From: Diabrotica undecimpunctata
Taxonomy: Eukaryota; Arthropoda; Insecta; Coleoptera; Chrysomelidae
DNA: 64,000 bases
Assembly: GCF_040954645.1 (NCBI RefSeq)
Contig: NC_092810.1
Location: 68,384,660-68,448,659, forward strand
Direction: 5' to 3'
A program made the translations under genes and the position numbers. A model generated the notes under the pieces. The model saw only the letters and a list, made by a program, of their open reading frames with translations, searched no databases and was not told where the DNA came from. This document shows, piece by piece, positions 47,401 to 57,449 of this stretch (the stretch's first letter is position 1; every line of letters starts with the position of its first letter).

Positions 47401-50400
47401 GAACTTTTATTTTGAAAACAGTTAATAAAGAAGAGTCGCGCTCGCGATATTATTGTTACGCTCGCCTACTAATAAATTATTGTATATGTAGTGATAAATA
47501 AACTTATATAAATTATCGTGCCTTTTAATAAATTAAAGTAGGAACAATATAATAAATTAGTAAAGACATTATAAATTAAAGACATAACAATTAATAAATT
47601 CACAACAAATGGTGGCAGAAGTGGGATCGAACATAAATTAGACTTATAATAATAATACAAGTGAATATTTATAAATTGTGAAAATGACGACGATTTATGA
47701 GCTGACAGTGACTAATTTAAGAAGACATCTTGAAGACAGAGAATTAGCTTCTACCGGAAAAAAGGCTGAGTTAGTCCAACGACTAAAGAACGCTTTGCTA
47801 GAAGAAGGACTAGATCCAGAGACTTATATATTTGAAGATGCTGTCCTCTCGTCGATTTCGAAAGTTTCTGGTGACATCGCATCATTAGAGAACAAAGTTT
47901 CTGGCGATATTTCGAAAGTTTCCGGCGACATCGCATCATTAGAGAACAAAGTTTCCGGTGACATCGCATCATTAGAGAACAAAGTTTCCGGTGACATCGC
48001 ATCATTGGAGAACAAAGTTTCTGGCGATATTTCGAAAGTTTCCGGCGACATCGCCTCATTAGAAAACAAAGTTTCTAACAATATTTCTTCTCTGGAAAGT
48101 AAAGTTTCTGCTAACATCTCTAAAGTCACTTCTGAGATGTCTGCTCTTGACGATAGAGTGTCTTCATTAAAAAACCAAGTTGCTGCCGATATGTTGGCCT
48201 TCGAAGAAAAGATATGGAAAGAGATGGAAAGGAAGATGGAGGAAACAGGGACAGCAGAGAGAGGAAACAATCCAATTACAGCAGAGACAAAAGAAGACGA
48301 GACGAAATGTAAGTTGGAAACACGGCCGAAATTTGAAGGAAGTGGAGGTTCTGTCCATGTGAAAGTCCCAACTTTCGATGAAAAATCGTCATGGAACAAC
48401 TACATGAAACAGTTCGAATCAGCCGCAAGAGCAAATGGATGGTCTGAAAAAGAAAAGGCTGTAAACCTGACTATCGCTCTTCGAGGAGATGCCTTAGATG
48501 TGCTTCAGACCATAGCCGTAGAGGAGACCGATGATTTCGAACAACTGAAGAAGAGATTAAATATGCGATATGGCCACGAACATTTGGAGCATGTATATCA
48601 GTCACAGCTTAAAAATCGTAGACAGAAGAAAGATGAGGCTCTTCAAGAATATGAGGTAGATATTGCCAGATTAGTACGATATGCTTATCCAACAGCTCCC
48701 GAAGACATGATGGAAAAATTGGCCGTTCAAACGTTTATTGATGGTCTTCGTGATCATGAAATGCAGAGAACACTGCGATTAGCTCGTCACAAGACGCTGG
48801 TTGATGTCCTATCCGCCGCCCTCGAATACGAGTCAGCTACGCAGGCCTCTGGCGGGTACAGTAAAGTTAGGACTGTAAAAGAGGAAGGAGATGAAGATAA
48901 ACTTGACCAGCTCGTTAATATGATGAAAAGCATGACATACAAGAAAACGAAGACCATCAGATGCTGGAATTGTGGCGAAATAGGACACGTACGAAGCTCC
49001 TGTAAGCACCCTAGGTACGACGCAAATCAAGAAACTCACCATCAGGAAAACTAGAACGGGTCAGCCTTAGGGGGGCAGCTTCGACCCAAAACTTTTCCAA
49101 AGACCCTCTCATACTAATAGCTTCTTTGAAATGTCGTGAAGATAGTGTATATGTAGATGGAGACATAAATGGTAAAAAGCATACGTTGTTGGTGGATACC
49201 GGAGCGACCAGAACCATTATACGCCCGACAGTTATAAACAGCCGGAAGAAACTGTTACCAACGAGGTTACGACTTCGGACCGCTATAGGTGAAAATGCCA
49301 ACATTCATGGAGAAATCCAGGTACAATTGGGAATTGGGGCAGAAAAGTTTGTCCATACTGTTATAGTTGCTGACATCGAAGAGGATGTTATATTAGGAAT
49401 GGACGTAATGAATATGCATGGATTCCAATTGGATTTTAAGAATAAGGTAATCAAAGTTGGCAACGAGGAGGTATTTCTTCATCCACATAATGACAACACT
49501 GTGCAAGCAGCCATTACAGAAGATACAGTCGTGCCTGCGAGAAGCGAAACGATCATAGTAGCGCGACTACAGGGAATTGTAGACGAAGGGAGACCTGTTA
49601 TGATGGAGCCTTGGAACCACGACGATGAGGTTGGCCGTGGAATCATAATTGGAAAGGAATTGGTGACTTCGGCTAAAGAAATTCCTGTGAGACTTATCAA
49701 TGTCAACGACTACCCAGTGACCATAAAGAAAGAGAGGGAACTTGTGTACCTGTGACATCCATAATTCGTCAGGCGACAACATCTGATAATTCCAACGACA
49801 AATTCGACCAAATGGTTGCAGTTGCAGGACAGTCTCTAAATCAGATGGAGAAAAGGAAATTAAGGGAATTTCTTCGGCAGTATCGTGATATTTTCGTACC
49901 GAAAGGAGGAAAGACGGGAAGAACTACCGTTGTTAAGCATAAAATTGATACTGGTAATGCTAAGCCAATTCGTCAAACAGCTCGACGATTACCACAGGCG
50001 AAGAGTGAGGAAGCTGAAACGATTGTTCAGGAAATGAAGAAAGACGGGGTGATAGAACCTTCTACGAGTCCATGGGTCTCTCCGGTGGTCCTGGTTAAGA
50101 AGAAAGACGGAACGACGAGGTTCTGTGTGGATTACCGTTTGCTGAACAACGTTACCAAGAAAGATAGTTATCCTCTGCCTCGGATCGATGACACATTGGA
50201 CACATTGGCTGGAAGTAAATTGTTTTCTACTTTAGATTTGAAGTCTGGATACTGGCAGGTAGAAATGGACCCAGTCGATAAAGAAAAGTCAGCCTTCACC
50301 ACAGGATCTGGATTGTGGCAATTCAACGTTATGCCATTTGGACTTTGTAATGCTCCTGCGACATTTGAGAGGCTTATGAAAAATGTGTTGAGAGGGTTAT

Positions 50401-53400
50401 CTTGGAAAACATGCCTGGTTTATTTAGATGACATAATCGTCTTGGGGGAGACATTCGAAGATCATTTGAGGAATTTAGAAAACGTTTTTAATCGACTTAA
50501 AGCTGCCCAATTGATGCTAAACCCCAAGAAGTGCCAGCTATTTCAAGGTAAAGTCAATTATCTGGGTCATATAGTCAGTAAAGAAGGAGTGGCCGTGGAT
50601 AAGGGAAAAATCGATTCCATTAAGGAATGGCCAAAACCAACTGACAAACATCAAGTGAGAAGTTTTCTTGGACTATGTACTTACTACCGGAGGTTTATTA
50701 AGAAGTTTGCAGATATCGCTAAGCCATTAACGCGACTTACAGAGGAAGCAAGAGAATACCGCTGGGATATAGACTGCCAAAATGCCTTTGAAACGTTGAA
50801 AAAGCATTTAATAACAGCACCAATTTTGGGATATCCACTGCCAGAAGGAGAGTTCATCTTAGATACGGATGCAAGTAACGTGGGAATTGGAGGAGTGCTG
50901 TCTCAGATTCAAGGAGGACAGGAACGAGTCCTCGGATATTTTAGTAAAGTCCTTTCAAAACCTGAGCGGAATTATTGCGTCACGAGAAGAGAACTTCTAG
51001 CAGTAGTTAAATCAGTAGAGCACTTCTATCAATACCTCTATGGCAGAAAGTTTCTAATCCGAACCGACCATGCCGCCCTTAAGTGGTTAATGCAGTTTAA
51101 GAATCCAGAGGGTCAGATAGCCAGGTGGATCGAACGACTCCAAGAATACGATTTTAAGATTGAGCACCGGGCCGGAGTTAGCCACAGAAACGCTGATTCT
51201 CTTTCCAGAAGGCCATGCCCAGCAGAGTGTTCCCACTGCAACAAAACGGAATCCAAGGAAGCAGCAGTGCTAAGAACGACGATGGTCAACGACGACTGGA
51301 CGCCTACTAAGATAAGGGAAGAACAAGAGAGAGATCCAGTTATACAGAAAATCCGAAAATGGAAAGAGGAAAACCGTCGACCACCTTGGCAGGAAATATC
51401 AAACCTATGCTCAGTAGTTAAGACGTATTGGGCCCAGTGGGACTCATTTATCATCGAAGATGGCTTGCTCAAACGAGTCCTGGAAAATGATGACGGTTCA
51501 GAGAAGAGAAGACAGTTGGTGATCCCAAAGAGCAGAATAGCCGAAGTACTTCGTCAGTTACACGACAGTCCATCGGGAGGGCATTTTGGTGTAAGGAAAA
51601 CCCTTCAGCGAATTCGGGAACGGTTTTATTGGATGAACAGTTCCGACGATGTAAAAGACTGGTGTAAGAAATGTACTATTTGTGCCACGAGTAACGGGCC
51701 TTACCGAAAAAGGAGAGCTCCTATGAGACAATATAATGTTGGAAGCCCGTTTGAAAGAATAGCTTTGGACATCGCTGGGCCATTTCCAGAAAGTGAAAAG
51801 GGAGGCAAGTACATGCTGGTAGTAATGGATTACTTCACTAAGTGGGTCGAGATTTACGCACTTCCAGACCAGAAGGCCGCCACCGTTGCAAATAAGTTGA
51901 TCCAAGAATATATCAGCCGATTTGGAGTGCCTTTGGAGATCCATAGTGACCAAGGCAGGAACTTCGAAAGCGATCTATTCCAAGGAATATGTGATAGACT
52001 AGGCATGAAGAAAACAAGAACTACCGCGTATAATCCGCAATCGGATGGTATGGTAGAACGAATGAATAGGACAGTTGGCAAGTATTTGACAAAGATGGTG
52101 TCCGATCATCAGCGAGACTGGGACCAATACCTTCCGTTCTTCACAATGGCCTACAGATCTGCTGTTAACGAATCAACAGGCCAGACACCAGCCAAAGTCC
52201 TATTCGGACGCGAAATGCGACTACCTTGTGATCTAGAGTTTGGGTGTCGACCTGGAGAAGATGTAGCAGGTGAAGATTATGTGATCGAATTACGAAGAAG
52301 AATGGACGATGTACATGAGTTGGTCCGTTCCCACCTTCAGATCGCTAGCGACCGAATGAAGAAACGGTACGATACACAAGCCGAAAAGGGTTGCTTTAAG
52401 AAGAACGACAAAGTCTGGCTGTATAATCCCAAGAAGCGGAAAGGTTGTTCTCCCAAATTGCAGCAGTTTTGGGAAGGTCCATACCTTATCATGGAGAAGA
52501 TCAACGATGTCATCTACCGAATAAGCAAGATTCCGAGGGGAAAGCCGATGATAGTACACCATAACCGGTTGGCGTCTTTCGAAGGTGACCACAACGTAGA
52601 TGAAGAAGTGGAAGTAAACCAAGTCCACGATGTGTCTGACCTCACGTTTGAGGAATTCATGGGTGCCTATGGAGGTACCGGTAAAGCGAGACATGGTGTT
52701 ACCACTGAAGGAAAGCAAGATCTACTCGCGCTCCCCGTTGACTACTCGCTGGCCCTTACCATCCCGGCCAGTATCAAAGACGCACCAGGGTTGGCATCCG
52801 TCTTTCGAAGGAAGTTTGGACGAGTTGCAGAACTTCAATGCCAGGTGCCAGCTCCCGGTAAAACCTTGAAACTCCAAGAGGCATCACGTTACCTTTTCTA
52901 CCTGGTAACAAAAGACACTGCCCGTGACCAACCTATCTACCGAGATGTATGGGAAGCCTTACTTCAATTGAGAGAGCACGTACTAGAGTCCGACGTGCAA
53001 AAGTTAGCCATGCCAAAGTTGGAGTGCCGCCAATTAGATTGGAGGGTTATCCGAAATATGGTGGAGGAGATCTTTAAAGACACCGAAGTCCAGGTGTTAA
53101 TCTGTTGCAATCCGCATAGTTACTGGTGTGGAGAGAAAACCGTCCCTTGTCATTTTTATACAACTGGAAGTTGTAAAAGAGGGTCCAGTTGCCGATACCA
53201 GCATACCGTTCCAGTTCTAGTCCCGACAAGGTTCCAGGAGGAACCATCTTTTAAGAGGGGGGCAATGTTACGATAAATATCCTGGCCTAAAAATAACTGT
53301 AAAATATATGATGACTGATTCTAATATGTTTTAGATTATACGAGACCTTTCGACCATAAACCCCAAGTAATAAAAAACTGGTTCCATTCGAATCTTCCGG

Positions 53401-56400
53401 AATTAGGCTTGTCCATTCGAGGCGAAACCAGGTCAATTGAGGTCAACATCCATTCCGTTCTAGAGCAGCTGTTTTCGTATAAATATGAGGGAACTTTTAT
53501 TTTGAAAACAGTTAATAAAGAAGAGTCGCGCTCGCGATATTATTGTTACGCTCGCCTACTAATAAATTATTGTATATGTAGTGATAAATAAACTTATATA
53601 AATTATCGTGCCTTTTAATAAATTAAAGTAGGAACAATATAATAAATTAGTAAAGACATTATAAATTAAAGACATAACAATTAATAAATTCACAACAGTA
53701 TATTTTGTTTTATGTTGTTGATTGAATCTATATTAGTAGTAATTAACTAATTACATAGTATTACATTAACCGTAAACTATCTGAATTATGCATGTATTTT
53801 AGTTTGTCCCAATACATAGTTGTTAAGGCTCGTACACTTAAAAAGATACACAATACATACAGATATATACGGAGAAGCTGCCTACTCCCAAAATTAGATA
53901 TTGCACATTAAGAAAATTATAAATTTCAGTATATCATATTGAAATTATTTTGTAATTTTTTACTTACCGCCGGCTTTGTATATATATTGTCGTATTCTGC
54001 TGTATGTTGTTCTACTAAATGTCCATAATTTCCGCTAGAGCCGGAAGATCTATTGCTACCATTTTCCATTAATAATCTTTTATCTGTGGGCACAGGTGGA
54101 AGAGGAGTACTAAAAAATTATTTTTTTTATTACTTATTATAATTTTTTCATTGCCAATTATAAAAATAAGTTCTTGTAGCTTATTTTTTACGTTTTTAAT
54201 AGTGACTTTTTTAAATTATATTTTTTATAACACATAAATAAGCATCCCGAAAAAATTCAGAAAACTTACATAACACGTACCGATGTTCACTGTTTTTAAG
54301 GCGTTTCAGTAATGTACTTGTTAAAAATGGAGGACGGCCATTTATCTTTAGTCTACCTCATGGATGAACAAAATACATATCACTTCATAACATAATCTAA
54401 GCTAAATAGAAGGAAAACGAAATTTGGGTGCCTCACAGATGGGGTACAAAATGAATTGGCTGCATCACAGATGAGCTCTTTAAGGTCAAGGTGATCTCCA
54501 ATCTTTATAGAGCGGCACAATAATACAAAGAAAAAGGAGGGGACAATTGAATAATTTATACGATAAGAATCTGGGATTTCCAGAAAGTATTGGTTTATAT
54601 AATAATATAATCGCACTCTTACCAAATAAGCTATTCTTCTATATCACAAGGTATTGACCAATTCTATCAAAACTCTAAGGGGAAATTGACTCATCTCAGA
54701 TAGGCACGGAATCAAAAGAATCGTGCTCTTTCTCTCTTATCGAGACCTAGGTGACCTGAAACGCTGAAGTATCTCCCACAAATTTTCTTACGTATCTGGA
54801 CGTGAAAACAGTACCGATCTTTGCATGATCTTATTCAGATGTTCACAGTTTTCCAGTCTAGTTTTTTAAATATATTCTCGAGATTTGGTTTAACAGTTTT
54901 GGTGACATAGTGTCTCTATGTCTGACTTTCTGGTTTATTTTAATTGACTCAGTTTGTTCCATAAGCCTGACAGATTCTGTTGCTTTGTCGTATATATTAG
55001 ATATTACATCTATATATCTACAATCAATTCTTCCATTCTGTAAGGTATTTATTATTGCTCAATGCTCTACTGTATCGAATACTTTCTCAAGATCCACGAA
55101 TGCAACATACATGAGTAGGTATGTGATACTGATTTGCATTTTCGATTAATAGTTTCATAGCTATGAGGTTTTCAGTTGTACTAAATCCCTTTCTGAATCC
55201 AGCTTAGTTCCTATGACTGGTGGTTGTCTAATTTTGAAGTTAACATCGTTGTTAAAATTTTAGTTAGTAGTTTATGCAAAACAGTAAGGTTATGGATCTG
55301 TAATTATTTAATTCTTTGTCCTTCCCTTTTTCCATAAATAAAATGAGTGATAAATATGGATAAAATTAAAATGAACAATATTAATGAAAATCTACGCATG
55401 ATAGGAGAATACTTATCAATGCCAAAATGAGATAGCAAAGATTATAACACAATTCGAGGATTCGTTGAATGTTGAGTAAAAAGGAATAGAGAAAGATGAC
55501 CAAAATGACAAACCATTTCTGTGAGGGAATTAATTAAATATATACAAAAATTAAAGAAGATTACACATAGAACTAAACACCGAGGAAGATAATGTTTAAA
55601 AACTTAAATATCTATCATTACCTTAAATACCTTTGGTGGCTTATAACTAAGACGTAACGATGACTACTTACTTTACGATACTATTAGTGGATTGTTGATT
55701 AAAGGCGCCAAGGCTTTCTTTCAACTGTATAAATCTTTCTAATAATCGCTGATGAAGTGGTTGGACGCTTTGAGGCGCCAATTTTCCATGCAAAATTAAC
55801 CCTTCTTCAATGACCTAAAAATACAATATTTAAGATAAAATTATTAAAAGAAATATTATTTATAATATATTTCATTTTCCGCCATATTAAAGGCCACACA
55901 CAGTTGGACAACAAGTTTTAATCTTTGATACAAAAGCTTTCATATTTACAAAAACGTTTTGTATTGTTGTTTTATCAATGGAATTCCATAAATAGTCTTC
56001 CTTTTTTTTATCCCTTCAAAAACATTATAAAATATCGTTTTTTAAGCCAAAAATGCCTAACACATTATAACTATTTAGTGTATTATTAACTCAGTTTTAT
56101 TTATATTTGTAAGGCTGTTCAGTGATAACTTCAATAGGTGAAAAAAGTTTGAAAATGGTTTACTTAAATAAAACAAGAAATAACGGGCGAATACTAAATG
56201 AGGAAGCTCTGATTGAGATATACTATACGAACAGTAGTATACTACAATATCACGGAAGATGTTAGGTAAAAACACTAAAAATGCATAAGTTTCATCACTA
56301 AAAAATGCAGATACTTCAAGAGCTCTAAGACGATGATTTTAATAGGAGATACAGTCTTTTGAGGATAATACAGTCTTGTGAAATTCAGTTGAATATTTGT

Positions 56401-57356
56401 TTCAACGATAAATGTTCATTTTTTAATAGATAAATATCCAAACCCTATTAGCGAACAGCACACACAACGTCCGTCCAGAAAAAATTATGTAGGTTGGTGT
56501 TTCTCCCAAAATGCGATTGTTGGGCGTTTAAATATTGAAAAAAACTGGACGTCTACCATGCTTGAAGATATTGTTGATCCTCTTAGAACTGTCGAGCTAG
56601 AAACTTAAATGGATGTAGAAGGTAATTAGTTTTATAGCAAAATATTTTTATATTTCCAGCAGGACGGTGTTCCACCTCATTATTCTCTTTTTGTCGACAG
56701 TGCTTAAAGGAAAGATAAGATCTAAATAGAATAAATATTGAATCCAAATAGATAGATATATAATAAATAGAATAGATGAATTTTAAAGACGAAATATAGT
56801 AGCATTACATTCAGCTTCACCTGAAGTTTTTCAAAATGTATGTGAGGAGTTAGGAAACAGATTTTTTATTGCTTAGAGCAAACTGGATATTTTGAACATT
56901 CATTCAGTCAGTGCGTAAGTACGTTTTTTATATTTGATGTTTTTTTCTCTTAGTTCTGAAAGTAAAATGGCTAAAATCGAACGTGTAGCGGGTAGACTAA
57001 ATTTCCAAAATGGAACGGTGCTAATTAGTCGTCTAACGATTTCAAAAAAGAAGGCTCAATAAAATAATGTTTATTTACATAGTAACTTTAAAACCATTAA
57101 TCACAGTGAAAGTAAGTTCTAATTAGTTCTGTAACTTTCGAACACGATTTTTTGGTAGCCACTAATAATTAATTAATTAATAGATTAGGCTGCCATAGTA
57201 GAGAAATTTAAACACCGTTTATATAATGTGTCACTCGACTCTCCTTCCCTTAAAATTATAAAATAACATTTGTTACGAGATTAAACTTTGAGGGCTAAAA
57301 ATATTTACTAAAAGTCTCCCCCTTGAATACAAAATTGAACTGTATTTGAGATTTTC

Positions 57357-57449
<93 letters not shown>

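Larger units (their letters stand above)
47176..53697 (+). mobile_element. Intact Ty3/gypsy-type LTR retrotransposon with macrodomain and CCCH finger
   Basis: A 6522-bp element with two 432-bp LTRs (TG...CA) that differ at only two positions, a 4-bp duplication GTAT (47172-47175 and 53698-53701), a primer-binding site, a polypurine tract and full-length Gag, Pro and Pol frames. Domain order is SAP, coiled-coil repeats, capsid, zinc knuckle / protease / reverse transcriptase, RNase H, integrase, then a macrodomain and CCCH finger. The integrase after RNase H places it in Ty3/gypsy; the clade is not resolved. No envelope gene was found. Its base composition is less AT-rich than the flanks. It is antisense to DOCK in a 9.2-kb intron. 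LTR identity indicates a very recent insertion. Confidence 0.95.

Noticed and set aside
47751..48399. Minus-strand open frames with repeated RCHRKLC- or FSNDAMSPET-like units
   Set aside because: They are antisense shadows of the Gag minisatellite.
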